Program-made: the position numbers and the translations under genes
Notes under the pieces: model-generated
The model's input: the letters and a program-made list of their open reading frames with translations, nothing else
What the model was told of the DNA's origin: nothing
The model's database searches: none
Assembly: GCA_008931825.1 (NCBI GenBank)
Contig: QXVZ01033079.1
Location: forward strand, 1-25,259
Source of the DNA: Phallusia fumigata
Taxonomy: Eukaryota; Chordata; Ascidiacea; Phlebobranchia; Ascidiidae
Direction: 5' to 3'
DNA length: 25,259 nt
Shown here: in pieces, positions 1 through 11,124 of the stretch
Position numbering within the stretch: position 1 is the first letter of the stretch
Layout of the letters: every line of letters begins with the position of its first letter

Positions 1-26
1 ACAATATTTCACATAAAAATGCTTAC

Positions 27-2860
27 CACAAAGATTGTCTCCAATCTTTATTCGTAAATAGCCATTTTCCCCAAAGTTTAAGCCCCATGAATTCCGGACA
101 ATCCAGTAGGGTGGTTTCTCTATTCAACATACATTACAGTTTTATGTACTTAAGGTGAATACAATCAGGTTTTGATTAGGTTGATTTGTTCTAGTTAAGC
201 ACAAAAATTTGAAATTGATCACCACACTTAAATGTAGGAAAAGGGGCATGTGTAAGCCAGCTTACCATTTAAGTTGTAGCCAACAATTTGTACTGCATGA
301 TTTGCTGAGTCATACGAGCAATGATGCTGTATTACTCCACCGATGTAATCCTGTAAACATGCAGCAGAGTTATTTTACTTGGTAAAGGATCTTGTTGCAG
401 TACCATGCACTATTTGGAACATCGCTGCAAACCTGGATCATGCAACGAAAATAAACTTAAGGCAATATTTTCAAAAGAGGAAATATTGAACCCAAAAATG
501 TTTTATAGGTGTAAAAACACTATTTTCATACCTAGCATAGTAGGTACAGTGACATAAAAAGCAGACGGTCTGTAGCATTTAAGTTGGGTTTTCTTGATGA
601 AACAAGTAACCACCGGACTGCAAGTTAAAATGCTGTGAATCGCATATAAGTGAAGAACCATTACTGCAGGCATTATGGATGGGGGGGCTCTCAAAAGAGT
701 AGGTTGTGCACCATTATTGCAAGGCATTATGGATGGGGGGGCTCTCAAAAGAGTAGGTTTGGCACATTATAAAAAAATGCCTGGGGTTATCATTTGTTTT
801 GTTACAAAGTATGCAAATTAGCTTCACATTTATGCTAAGGCACAAACAACAAAAAAGTTAAAAAATTGTATGGAAAATTCAATGAGCATTTTCTTTGAAC
901 ACGTACTTAATTTGAAAGTCAAAGCTTCCGACAATCCAAAGGATACACAGCTGGGGCCATGGGACAGAGATTGAACATGACTACTCTAAAGGGCTTAAAA
1001 AAATCACAAAACCTCTCACCTGCCAACTGATAGCATTTACGGAAACAGCAACCGGTCCTATTTCATGCACAAGTGGCAACATCTTTTTCATTTCAATAGT
1101 TGGACAAGGTCCAGAACATCTGTGAGTTTATGAAATGTTGCAATGCACATTTTTCAACCTATTTTTAGTGCATTTGTGTCTACTCACGAGTAACAAAAGT
1201 AGTCTGAGACTCCAATTCCAACAGTTTGCCTTAAAAAAAGAAAAAAACACACAATTGCAGCAGACATAAATAATGGTGACGCAGATAGTTTGCCAGAAAT
1301 GCCACTTACAAATTCCTTTTGCATTGCTCAGTTGAACCGTCATATGGATACAAATAACTTTGTACAAGTCTGATTTTATTCTGAAAAAAACAACACTTTT
1401 TGTAGCAAACAGAATAAAAGATACATAAAAATAAATCTAGCATAGTAAAAACTAAGCCCCTTAAGAACTAATAATACAATGAATTTGTTCCTACATTTTT
1501 AAGCCATGATAAAGCATTGCATGGCGAGCCACCTTTGCACCCATAATTATCTGTACTGCAGTCCACAACTTCTTGGGTGCTTAACTCAGTTATTTGGTTT
1601 CCTGATATTGCCCACGAGGTTTCCACATTTTCCACTGTACTGAATGCCCTGGAGATTGTTGAACATCACAAACAATAAAAAAGGGTTTTATAGTCCCAAG
1701 TGCATATGCAGAAAATAAAAAGTAAATCTTTTACTGATGTGTTTTTTGGGAAACACATACTACTTACATACCAGCAGCTTCCGCACTGAAACAAAAAAAG
1801 ATACTTTATTGGATGTGTCTTTGATTAATTCATGCAAGTGACACCAGAGATCAAAGAACTTACACCTCCTTGGTCTTTTACTGGCGTCACCACTTCTTTA
1901 TTTCTCCAATCCCATACATTTTCAGTAATAGGAATTTGCATATATTTTTTCAGATGCAAGGAATCATTGTGGGTTGAAAAAGATTCTCCAAAATGTTTTG
2001 ATAAATATTTTTCTGAAAGTATTTAAAGAGTTTTTGTAGTGTTTTAATAAAACTGTTACAAACAGTAAGTGTATGTTGGTTTTACTTTTTTTTAGTGACA
2101 GAAAAACATCTGAATGACAGGCTTATGCACCCAAAGTGTCTGCAACAAACCGGCCTTTTTTATTTGATTTAACTCTCTGCCTGCAGTGCCTTTCGAAACT
2201 AAAGGTCTGCTAAGGGTATTGTACATTAGCTTGTAACTTTATAAGTCCACATGGTGTATAAATTCATACTGAGGATTTGCCAAACTGCAAGAATCCCATG
2301 TTAATGCTTACTAGGCCACGCATAATTTAGGTGTGATGACACACATGCATGATGTAGCAGTATATTACTCATCATATACTTTTTCTGTAAACTCAAATGT
2401 TCTTGATTTTAGTTTTCAGTGAGGCTTGTTTTCATGAAAAAAACACCAATACGGGAAAGGTGGAAATGCAAGGTCTGTACAATACTTGACAAACCTTCAA
2501 ATTCCTGAGGAGACAAATCAGAAAACTTGGTAATTCCATAAACTGGTGTGCTGGTGTTGCCATCTGTTTTCATCAAGTTGAGGTGATTGCGAGAATTGAT
2601 TCGCTTGATTGAAGCCTAGAAGTCAACAAGATATGTAAATGCTCAGCAATTGGCATGACCATTTTAAATCACAACCGAGACAAAAACTGTACCATAAAGT
2701 TGTTAAAGCGAAAGTTATGTTCCGAACTTCCATAATCATATGTTTTATTGTATGTTATTTTAAAAGCTCTGAACAAGTCCTCAAGCCCACTTTTTCTGGA
2801 TGGAAGTGCATTGGCCCAAGCAACAAAAATGCAAGTCAAAAGAAAAAAACGAAAAAACAT
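27..2860 (-). CDS. CTSO: Cathepsin O-like papain-family cysteine protease (3' end off the window)
   Basis: Secreted or lysosomal C1A cysteine endopeptidase. Exons in transcript order: 2693-2860, 2495-2615, 1864-2012, 1772-1785, 1495-1648, 1310-1380, 1020-1119, 266-350 and 27-119; every junction keeps frame (about 318 residues so far). Exon 1 starts [18 protein letters not shown], a signal peptide, then runs into an I29-type propeptide ending [14 protein letters not shown]. The mature domain follows: WDWRNKEVV, oxyanion Gln and catalytic Cys in [22 protein letters not shown], catalytic His in [11 protein letters not shown], catalytic Asn in [17 protein letters not shown] and YWIVRNSWG resemble vertebrate cathepsin O more than L, B or F. 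The frame is open at GDNLCG followed by a GTAAGC donor, so a short last exon is expected to the left. All catalytic residues are present. The cathepsin O assignment is from recalled family similarity, not a search. Confidence 0.93.
658..763. repeat. Two-copy 53-bp tandem repeat in a cathepsin O intron
   Basis: Two adjacent copies start at 658 and 711. Both contain CATTATGGATGGGGGGGCTC followed by TCAAAAGAGTAGGTT and differ at only a few bases. The pair lies in the intron between the exons at 1020-1119 and 266-350. It also produces a short minus-strand open frame with a repeated peptide, which is an artefact of the repeat. Confidence 0.85.
1772..1785 (-). other. CTSO: 14-nt microexon carrying the catalytic cysteine of cathepsin O
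   Basis: The minus strand reads a T-rich tract, TTTCAG, then TGCGGAAGCTGCTG, then the donor GTATGTAAG. The 14 bases encode Cys-Gly-Ser-Cys plus two bases of the following Trp. They join the upstream exon ending in Gly-Gly (phase 0) to the downstream exon beginning with the last base of Trp and then Ala-Phe-Ser. Without it the protein would be out of frame and lack the active-site Cys, so the microexon is strongly supported by family conservation. Confidence 0.9.
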
Positions 2861-3792
2861 AGTATATGAACTTAAAGCACACTAAGCCTGTCAAAAATTA
2901 AAAAGTACAGGTAAAGTTTCAGTTGCTTATCTCAGGTAAAAAACCCAAAGCACAGGCAAATTGCGAAATTGTAAAACAACTGCAAAATTGCACCTATCGC
3001 ACAGCAACTTTTTAAACCTATTAAAGAAGATGTTTTTTTGGGACAGCACAGTGACTGCAGATAGAACTTCAGGGTGTTATATGAATTAAAAAGCTACAAA
3101 AATATTGACTTTTGTTTCATAAATATGGACATCAAATCTCAAACTTTTTTGGGTCCTGTGTGGCACATATCTATATTACATTTTTTGGCATGGTGCTTTT
3201 GCTACTTGTTGGAAAACATTAACCATAAAAAAGAACAAAATCACTTGTTTTGGACATATTATTGTTCTTGGCAATATTTTTTTATATGTAGCAAGGACAT
3301 CATACACAAACTTTTGTCCAAAACAGACCAATACACAAGTCTTATTTATTTGTTTGTATCTTGATAGAACATTGGTGAAACAAACAATTGTTTTAGTGCA
3401 AGTGTGTCACTAAGATTCCTTTCACCAGGCGAAATAAACTCAATGACTGGGTAGTACAATGCCATAGTTGACAAGAGCATTAATGACAAGAGTTCGTCAT
3501 TAGGCTAAGTTTTATCGCTCAACAAACATTTATCTACACAGACAAAACTTCGGTTTTGTTGATTGATACCTTGATTTGCCAGAAAGTTAAACATTAATCT
3601 GTACTTGCATTCACATAACAGTACTAAAAGAGCAATGGTCATATCAAGTGTAACTATCACAGCAGAATATATGCAAAAAATGTTTTCTACTATCTTGCCT
3701 CTTTGTGTAAAAATAAGTACTAAATAACCTTTTTTATGTTTGCAGAGCAATATTTGCAGTCCATTGAGAAACAATAGTCCTAACTTTTTTTC
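2861..3792. promoter_or_regulatory. Divergent intergenic region between cathepsin O and GTPase gene A
   Basis: About 930 bp separate the start codon of the minus-strand protease from that of the plus-strand GTPase A, so both promoters must lie here or in untranslated first exons. The sequence is AT-rich with many A and T runs. I see no conserved exon, RNA gene or clear TATA box. Short open frames here (for example 3074-3364) have no recognisable protein features. Just before gene A the sequence TCCTAAC plus a T-tract leads directly into the ATG. Confidence 0.5.
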
Positions 3793-6700
3793 ATGGCAAC
3801 CAAAAAGATATTAGATTACAGAGATGGAAAACTTATTTTTAATGCTGATCAACTTCCTAAACCAGTGAAGGGAGACCTATGTTTTGGGCAACAATCATTG
3901 GGTATTATTTCAATTATTGGGGAACATGGCTCTGGAAAATCATTTCTACAAAATGTGCTGCTCAACTACTTGCAAATTGTATGTATACTTCTAACTGGAA
4001 GTACAGTTTAAACAGGTTGTTATTATATTTAGTAAAAAGTTGTTTCGGGCAACTTGTCTCACAAAACTGCAGTTTTACATAGCTATTTTATGTTCTTTGT
4101 TGGCATTCACATACAAAACTACTTTTTTTACAAATAGATCAATGTGACCTACACATTTAAACGGCAGTGAGCATAGATGCAAACCTAGTTGAACATATCG
4201 TTGTCTTAACCATGACTGGTCTTAAGGCTTAGAAAAAAATGGAAATCCTCAAATAGTAAACAACCAACATACAGAAATAAAGCAGCCAGCTAGCTCATAA
4301 AACAACAAAAATATTGTTGGCCACACCGGTATTCAACCAAAATTTGATCAGTTAAGCCAGGCAATTATTTTGTCAACCAAAATTTGATCAGTTAAAACAA
4401 ATAAATGCAGTCATCAATCCCTAACGTTTGGTCGAACTGATTTCTTTCATGCAGTATTGGAAATGCATTTTACACTTTCAAATAATTAAAAACAAGTCGC
4501 TCAAGCGCTGTTTGCCAAAATTGTAGCGAACATTGCTATTATTATCAGTGAGCTGCTGCAGCATGTGCAACTAAAAAATAGCTGGTTGCTGATTTTACTC
4601 TGTAACAATAACAATCATCCTAAATCATAACCAAGTTCATGGTCAAATTAATGTAAATGAGTAAAACTGATTTAACTACACATCATCACCGCAGGCGCAA
4701 ACAATGTAAAATAAACTGTACTGCGCCACCATCTCGACTCTTTGGTTGACTTTTCGAATAAATAAACAAATTACCGCCTTTCATGTTGCTTGTTTAAACA
4801 AGGTGACTACAGTTTGTTTTCCAGTAACTTAAGAGTTCGACAGAAACTGAAAAGGAGGCAAAAACACGAGTTTGTGCTTTCGAAGTGAAATACTTTTCAC
4901 GTAAAAAAAACTTGAGGTAATGCGGTTTTGTTTTAGAAAGAGAACAGTTTTATCGACAGCGAAAAGATTCTGGATACATTTACGCTTGAAGACCACAGTG
5001 AACCAAAAACAACGGGAATCGATGTTTTTGAGGATTACATTTTGTACGAAGCAAATGAAAAGAAAAAATCAAAGGTAATGTTCGAAACAAACTTCAACGG
5101 TGCCGATAAAATCTTAAATTTGGTAAATAATCTTAGCATTACGTAAGTGTTTGGGACACAGAGGGGTCGCTCGACCCTCACGAACTGGATGAAGGGAAAA
5201 TTCCAGCAATACTCGGCATGGCTGTTTACTGCAGTTCAGTTGTGATTTACAACATAAAGAGCCGCTTTGACAAGAACAATATGAAGAACATGCAGGTTTG
5301 CTTTTTTGGTGGGGGAAAATCGGTTTTGTTTTAACCACTTGCCTTAATATTCAGGTTTTGCTGGACAACCTACAAGCAGGGTGGAAAATGCGTTTAGACA
5401 AATTGTTTCAGGTAAATCAATGGGTTAAGAGAAGTGGTTCCAACCTTTTTTGGTGCCCCCCCCCCCCTGCTTATTTTTGAACCATTCCTTTCCTCGATCC
5501 CTTACTAGACAAAAAGTGAGAAAGTAAAATAAAAATTTTAGAACCACTGCTCTACCTAAAAAGAAGTACTACACTTATCATGAATAACTTGTTTGTTTGT
5601 TTTTGTTTGTTTCATTCATTATTATCCTCAAGGGGCGGAGCAACGCCTGAATGCGTTATGCTCATCATCAGTCCGCCGTTGAGCTACCTGCTTCATTGCA
5701 GTTCCGTTGGGTCATTTTTTATTTGATTTTTTCGATTTTTGAAAGTTGGCGACTTCAATTTGGGTCAACTCGAGTTTCTTGTTCAAGGAAACACAAGCGA
5801 CCAAATGGGCGATTTCATGTTAAAAAAAACGCAAAACGGATACTTGTGGAAAGAGAATTTTGTGGGATCAGGTATTCCTGAGTGGACGGGACAAAACGAG
5901 ACGTTTTGGAGTTCCTAAACTGTTGTTGTAGTCGTGCCAAAGCCGATTGGTAGACGTACATCAGTCAAACTAACAACTGAAGCGATATATCATTTCGACC
6001 GGATTTCTTTATTCAGGACTTGGTCATTGTGATTCGAGATTGGGATGACGATCGATTCACCTTCTGGTTTGAGGGAGGGGAAGAATACAAACAAAAACAT
6101 TTATCCAAAGCTGACGGAGGACAAACGGCAGTATTTTTTCGGGAGGTTGAAAAGGTGTTTCGCAGTGTGCGTGTCTTCATCATGCCACAACCAAATAGTC
6201 ACGTGACCAAACGAGCTCTGAACAAAAACCGCAAAATGTCAGGCAAGTACAACGCTATTTGGATTTTTCACCTATTGTCCGATTTTTCTGGCTTCTTATT
6301 GCTATTCTTGCAAAACTTCTGTAGATCTAGAGGAGCCCTTCAAATCAAGTCTCCTACGATTTTGTGATGTTGTTGCAAACGAGGTGTTGGAACCCCGGAC
6401 GATCGAAAATCAACAACTAACCGTTGACAACCTCACTTTATACATGATGCAGTATCAACGCGAGTTCAAGCACAAAGATGAAGCTTTAAACACAGTAAGT
6501 TTGAAAAATGTACTTACTATAATCAGTTTTATTGTCCAAATTTTTTTTTGAAATGATATAGCTGATTGAGGGCAGTGGGGCCAATTCTGTGTTAAAAAGT
6601 TGCCTTAAGTTCTACCAAAGCAAATGCAGCTTGAAGATCCTGCAGTTTTTCAAGTCCGCCGATAGCAGACGGGAACAACATAAAGAAGGCAAAGAACTCA

Positions 6701-7263
6701 CCCTGAACATGGCAAGGGAAAAACTTCAACGTTTATGTGGAGCAAAAACGGTCGAAGTCTTACTTGATCAACTGAGTAAGACGATCGACAAGCAATACGG
6801 ATTGACTGAAATTTCACTTGCAAAAGCCCAAACGGCGACAAAGGTCAATAAGTTTAAATACTGGCTAACACTAATTTAAACTTGATGTACTATTAACTAA
6901 ACAAACTTAATTGTCTTTTTCATTCTAGTCGCGCATCCAAATCATCAGACAGCATATAGTTAAATTTTCGAGAAATGTTTATGGGTGTTTCAAGTTACAA
7001 TAGTTTATTATATTCCTGACGCATTTCTCGAACTTAATTAGGCTACAATTAAATGTTTTATACAGGAATTCTTGCTAGGTATCGGTGGAGTTCTGGTCGG
7101 ATCTGCTGCTGTGGCATTATTCATATTTGTACCATCTTCAAGGCCGATTGTCTCTGCGCTGCTTCCGACAATAGTAAAGTCCTTTTACGAAACATTTAAA
7201 GGCAAGGAAAGCACTTCGAGCGAACAAGGCGTCACCATCATGTTTTGTCGAATCCCTACATGA
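3793..7263 (+). CDS. Atlastin/GBP-type membrane-anchored GTPase, array member A (8 exons, intact)
   Basis: Exons: 3793-3978, 4937-5074, 5137-5295, 5355-5411, 6017-6242, 6325-6494, 6562-6843 and 7066-7263; 471 residues, stop TGA. Exon 1 has the P-loop GEHGSGKS (about residues 43-50). Exon 2 has EPKTTGIDVFEDY, matching the atlastin switch I region. Exon 3 has SVWDTEGSLDPH (G3). Exon 5 has VIVIRDWDDDRF, the RD-type G4 of atlastins and GBPs, then the atlastin-like FIMPQPN. Exons 6-7 are helical and charged, matching the atlastin middle domain. Exon 8 has a hydrophobic segment, LLGIGGVLVGSAAVALFIFV, and a short tail ending MFCRIPT. Intron 5 uses a GC donor. The family hydrolyses GTP and remodels or tethers membranes; the specific role is unknown. 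A is the most diverged copy: its exon 2 starts KENSF rather than RENS. Confidence 0.9.
4333..4395. repeat. 23-bp direct repeat, 40-bp period, in intron 1 of gene A
   Basis: The 23-bp sequence beginning TCAACCAAAATTTGATCAGT occurs exactly at 4333-4355 and 4373-4395, separated by 17 bp. This is either a small local duplication or two binding-site-like copies. The remainder of this 958-nt intron shows no other feature that I recognise. Confidence 0.8.
6243..6324 (+). other. GC-AG intron (intron 5 of gene A), conserved through the array
   Basis: Exon 5 ends TCAG, followed by GCAAGTAC, and the intron ends CTGTAG. Only the GC donor gives the phase-1 junction needed to enter exon 6 as Asp-Leu-Glu-Glu-Pro-Phe. 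The same GCAAGT donor is present at 10147 (gene B), 16830 (gene C) and 19049 (the repeated copy). The pseudogene has GCAGGT. Confidence 0.85.
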
Positions 7264-7839
7264 TCACGGAAGTGATTCAATCCAAAGAAATTGTTTTGTT
7301 TGTACCGATTTTCACACAGTAAAAACGTTGTTTAAACAATATTTCAAAACCATGAAACTTAATTTCAATGGGTTTGAAGTGCTATCGTTAAGTTTTATGT
7401 TTAAAATATCGTATGAGACCGACAAGTAATTTGAACCAGTAGATTTACGAATGCAGGACGTCAGTTCTACCAGCAACGTCTTCTGCACATTTTTTGGTTG
7501 CGTCGAACCAAACATTCGAAAGTCCAAGCAAAAAAACAACCCTTAAACCAAATTATACAGTTACATTATATTTATCAAACGTAATAACATGCAATATATT
7601 GTCAATGCCATGTCGATTGGGGTTACAATAGACCCCATTTGTGTCACAGATGCAGGTTAGGCTACATTAAAGAATATGTTTTGTGTGTATGTCACATGAG
7701 CAATATGCAAGGTAATTGTTACATTTCGCTTTTGTAGCCTATTAGTTCGTGCATGCAAGCGGCGTCAACTATAAGCAATAGGTCAAATTTCGTCTGCTGT
7801 ATTCACTATGTGGTAAATTTTGGCCAATAAACAAATGTG
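7264..7839 (+). other. 3' flank of gene A with candidate poly(A) signal
   Basis: There are no further exons here. The block around 7330-7510 is a diverged relative of the 3' flanks of B, C and the repeated copy; shared landmarks are a GTATGAGAC stretch and GGTTGCGTCGAAC. An AATAAA at 7826-7831, in the context GGCCAATAAAC, is matched by GCCAATAAAC at 11695-11700 after B and 20622-20627 after the repeated copy. This makes it the best candidate polyadenylation signal, some 560 nt past the stop codon. Confidence 0.5.
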
Positions 7840-8017
7840 TTGTAGCGAGTGTGTGATGTTGTGTTTCGAGCGGTCGCAATTCGGTTTTTGGACGAATCGT
7901 TTTTGTTCGCGACTGGCGCAACAGGGAAGGGGGCCTGAGAAGAAGGCACGAAACTCGTAAGTGTAGGTCCGTAGCTATTCATGTGGCAGTGGAATGCTAG
8001 ACATTTGAAGGGTAGAC
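7840..8017 (+). promoter_or_regulatory. Probable promoter and 5'UTR of gene B, shared with gene C
   Basis: This sequence aligns with 14160-14350 upstream of gene C. Shared landmarks are an ACAACAGGGAAGGG block, AAGGCACGA, GTGGCAGTGG and GACATGGCAACC at the start codon. No TATA box is evident. Conservation of the flank in two copies suggests co-regulated expression, although recent duplication alone could explain it. Confidence 0.5.
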
Positions 8018-11000
8018 ATGGCAACCAAAAAGATATTAGATTGCAAAGATGGAAAGTTTGTTTTTGATGCTTCGAACTTTCCATCCCCCGTTCAAAATGA
8101 CATGAACTTTGGAAATAAAGCGCTGGGAGTTATTTCAGTCATCGGGGAACACGGTTCGGGAAAATCGTTTCTTCAAAATGTACTTCTCAATTATTTACAG
8201 ATTGTAAGTATGGGCTTTATTAAATAGCCTACTAGCATGTGTTTGAAATTAGTGATTTGCGGGCAAACAAATGCAAAACAGAACCAAACTTGTTACTATT
8301 CATTACCAATTATAGTGTTTCAAAATCTTTTTATGTTCTTACTTATTATTGCCTTGTATTTAATGCAGAGAGAGAATTCCCTTACTGATGAGGAAAAAAT
8401 ACCGGATATTTTTCCACTGGAGTCTAAAAATGAACCAGAAACCAGCGGCATTGACGTGTATGAAAACTACATCACATCGATGCCAAAATCCACCGGCAAG
8501 CCTGAGGTAAAAAAATAGTGCTGAAAAGTTGGGCATCTCGTTTAACGAGATCATGGGGCTTTTTCAATATGTCACAAGTTACAGAGGTTTAGTGGATTTT
8601 GACTTCTCAGGAAGTAAGCAGCGCTTCACGCACAAAAAGCAAAAACCTTGGAATAAAAATTTTGAAAAAAACGTACGTTATGTGCGATTGTACGCACAGA
8701 CCAGAGCTACTTTACTGTTATTAGCCACGATCAAGTCGGACAAGATCAATATTTGCAAAAGCCAGGAACTGTTACTGCTTAAGTCAGGCCGTATCGAGCC
8801 TTTATGGGGCGTTTTAATAGCATCTCGCCCGACGTATGTGGTAAGACAGCGTAACCTAGAGAAAACAAATAAAAATTAGGACTCGTTTACTTTTTAGCCT
8901 TTATTAATAAAAAACAGTTATAAATAAAAACTTAAAATTTTTTTACTGTTGGAAAAACTCTCCGTGTTTAACACACACACGTAATGTTTAAGGATTTTTC
9001 GCGCTCTAAATGTGCGGTATCTATACGGCGGCAAGGTAATGCTTTTTTCCTGAATTCTGTGACCCGACTTCAGCACTCAGAAGGTACTGATTCGGTTCAC
9101 GGTCTACTAGTTGAGCAGCGCTAAAATTAACCACGCCTGGTAAAAACATTAGCAAAGGTAAAGGCTCAGTAACCAGTGAAGATAAAAGTTTTTGGACGTT
9201 ATCTTACACCGGAACAAACGATTTGGATGTTTTTGCACTTTTTTAGCCCTCCAAAAGTTTCTACACACGCAATACACAAATAGCAAGGGTAAATATTTTT
9301 ATCCGCAGCATTACGTGAGTGTTTGGGACACGGAGGGGTCGCTTGACCCCCATCAAGATAAGGAGAAAATCCCGGCAATACTCGGCTTGGCAGCTTACTG
9401 CAGTTCAGTTGTAATTTATAACATACAAAGTCGCTTTAACACCAACAACGTGCAAAATATGCAGGTATGAATTATTAGTGAAAAAATAGTTTTATTTCCT
9501 AACTTGTGAGGTTTAGACATTGTTAAACGATCTACGTGCAAGTTGGAAAGCAGCCTTGGACAAAACATTTCAGGTACCTTAGTTATGTCTGCGGTGTTCG
9601 ATTCTTCTAGGCCTGTTTATTCAACATTGCTTTGCAAAGCGAGCTTTATCATGCACAGTGCTTCACAACAGTTGTTTGAAAAAGACTAAAGGGTTTCTTG
9701 AACAGATAAACCGCGCCCATAAATCAAACACACAGATATGAGTGTACGTGTATGAAACGTTTAGGTAGGTTAGTTTAAGCAAGCTTCCTTTTTTAGAGCC
9801 GGATGAGGAAGATCGGAGGATAGCCCAAAGGCTTTAAAGAACTGAGAGTCTAAACCATGCAATTTGTGCTCGTTTATCGATGTATACTGCGCAACCTTTG
9901 CTACTTGCACTGTAATGTGAATTCAGGATTTGGTGATTGTGATTCGGGATTGGGATGACGATCGATTCACCTTCGGGTTCGAGGGAGGGGAAGAATACAA
10001 ACAACATCATTTGTCCAAAGCTGACGGAGGACAGACGACAGTATTTTTTCGGGAGATTGAAAAGGTGTTTCGCAGTGTGCGTGTCTTCCTGATGCCACAA
10101 CCGAATAGTAACGTGACCAAACGAGCTCGCAACGCGAACCGAAAAGGCAAGTAAAACTCTAGCTGGGTTTTGCACCTTAGTTTTTTTCTGGCTTGTTAAT
10201 CCTATTCTCGCAAAACATTTGTAGATATAAAGGAGCCTTTCAAAGCAAGTCTCCTACGATTTTGTGACGTTGTTGCAAATGAGGTGTTGGAGCCCCGGAC
10301 GATCGAAAATCAACAACTAACCGTTGACAACCTCACTTTATACATGATGCAGTATCAACGCGAGTTCATAAATAAAGATGAAGCTTTAAACATAGTAAGT
10401 AAGTAAATAGATGTTTTTGTTTGGGGTACATTTTCAAAAATGTTTATACTAATCGGTTTTACTGCCCAAATTTGTTTTGAAATGATTTAGATGATGAAGG
10501 GTAATGTGGCCAATTCCGTGTTAAAAAGTTGCCTTGAGTTCTACCAAAGCAAATGCAGTTGGAAGGTTCTGCAGTTTTTCATGACTGCTGACAGAAGACG
10601 AAAACAACATGAAGAAAGCAAAGAACTGGCACTGAGCAAGGCTAAAAAAGAACTTCAACGTTGTCTTGGTGCAAGGAGAGTAGAAGTCTTGCTTGATCAA
10701 CTGATAATGACGATCGACAGGCAATACGAATTGACTGAAAATTCACTCACTAAACCCAAGACCATGGCAAAGGTCAGCAAGTTAAAAAAAAATTATTTAA
10801 ACTAGTGAAACTTTTAACAAAATCTTAAGCTGAATGTATATTTTTTTAAAGATAGGTTTTTGGTGTAAAAAGTTCAAGTAAACTATTATACACCGCACAC
10901 TGTATTCTAACTTAAAATACTTACAGAACGTCCTGCTTTGTATCGGTGGAGTTCTGATCGGATCTGCATCTGTGGCCTTAGTGGTATTTGTACCATCTTC

Positions 11001-11124
11001 AAGGCCGTTTGTCTCTGCGCTGCTTCCAAAGATAGTTCAGTATCTTTACGAAAAATTTAAAGGCGAGGAAAGTACTTCAAGCGAACAAGGCGTCACCACC
11101 ATGTTTCGTCGAATCCCTACATAA
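8018..11124 (+). CDS. Atlastin/GBP-type membrane-anchored GTPase, array member B (8 exons, intact)
   Basis: Exons: 8018-8203, 8369-8506, 9309-9464, 9517-9573, 9927-10146, 10225-10394, 10491-10772 and 10927-11124; 468 residues, stop TAA. All junctions keep frame. It carries P-loop GEHGSGKS, switch I region ETSGIDVYENY, switch II VSVWDTEGSLDPH, RD motif VIVIRDWDDDRF, LMPQPN and the middle segment DIKEPFKASLLRF, whose DIKE resembles animal atlastins. Exon 8 encodes the membrane segment LLCIGGVLIGSASVALVVFV, then SSRP, a second weakly hydrophobic stretch and the tail TTMFRRIPT. Exon 5 is two codons shorter at its end than in A and C (NRK, not NRKMS). The 800-nt intron 2 is shared with the pseudogene and gene C. 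All GTPase motifs are intact, so activity is expected; the biological role is unknown. Confidence 0.91.
8519..9308 (+). repeat. Intron-2 block shared by gene B, the pseudogene and gene C
   Basis: From CTGAAAAGTTGGGCATC to the exon 3 acceptor, this intron matches 11964-12642 (pseudogene) and parts of 14866-15690 (gene C). A start is also seen at 20891-20959. Shared landmarks are AACGAGATCAT, GGTTTAGTG, TAATGCTTTTTTCCTGA and GGACGTTATCTTACACC. Gene B has an open frame at 8529-8879 that is not maintained in the other copies, so I treat the block as non-coding. Confidence 0.75.

Noticed and set aside
503-748. Minus-strand open frame with a repeated RAPPSIMP peptide
   Set aside because: It is created by the 53-bp tandem repeat inside a cathepsin O intron.
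3074-3364. Open frame of 96 codons upstream of gene A
   Set aside because: Low-complexity AT-rich composition, no known motif, and no splice partner in frame.
5452-5468. Poly-C run in intron 4 of gene A
   Set aside because: A simple homopolymer with no sign of function; it may also be prone to sequencing error.
5630-5717. Minus-strand tRNA-like A box (TAGCTCAACGG) in intron 4 of gene A
   Set aside because: No matching B box or acceptor stem could be found, so it is not called as a tRNA or SINE.
8529-8879. Open frame of 116 codons in intron 2 of gene B
   Set aside because: The homologous block in the pseudogene and gene C is not open in this frame, it lies between two well-supported exons, and the peptide has no recognisable feature.
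9834-10175. Minus-strand open frames opposite exon 5 (also at 16556-16789 and 18775-19008)
   Set aside because: These are antisense shadows of the conserved GTPase exon carrying the RD motif; the plus-strand reading explains the conservation.
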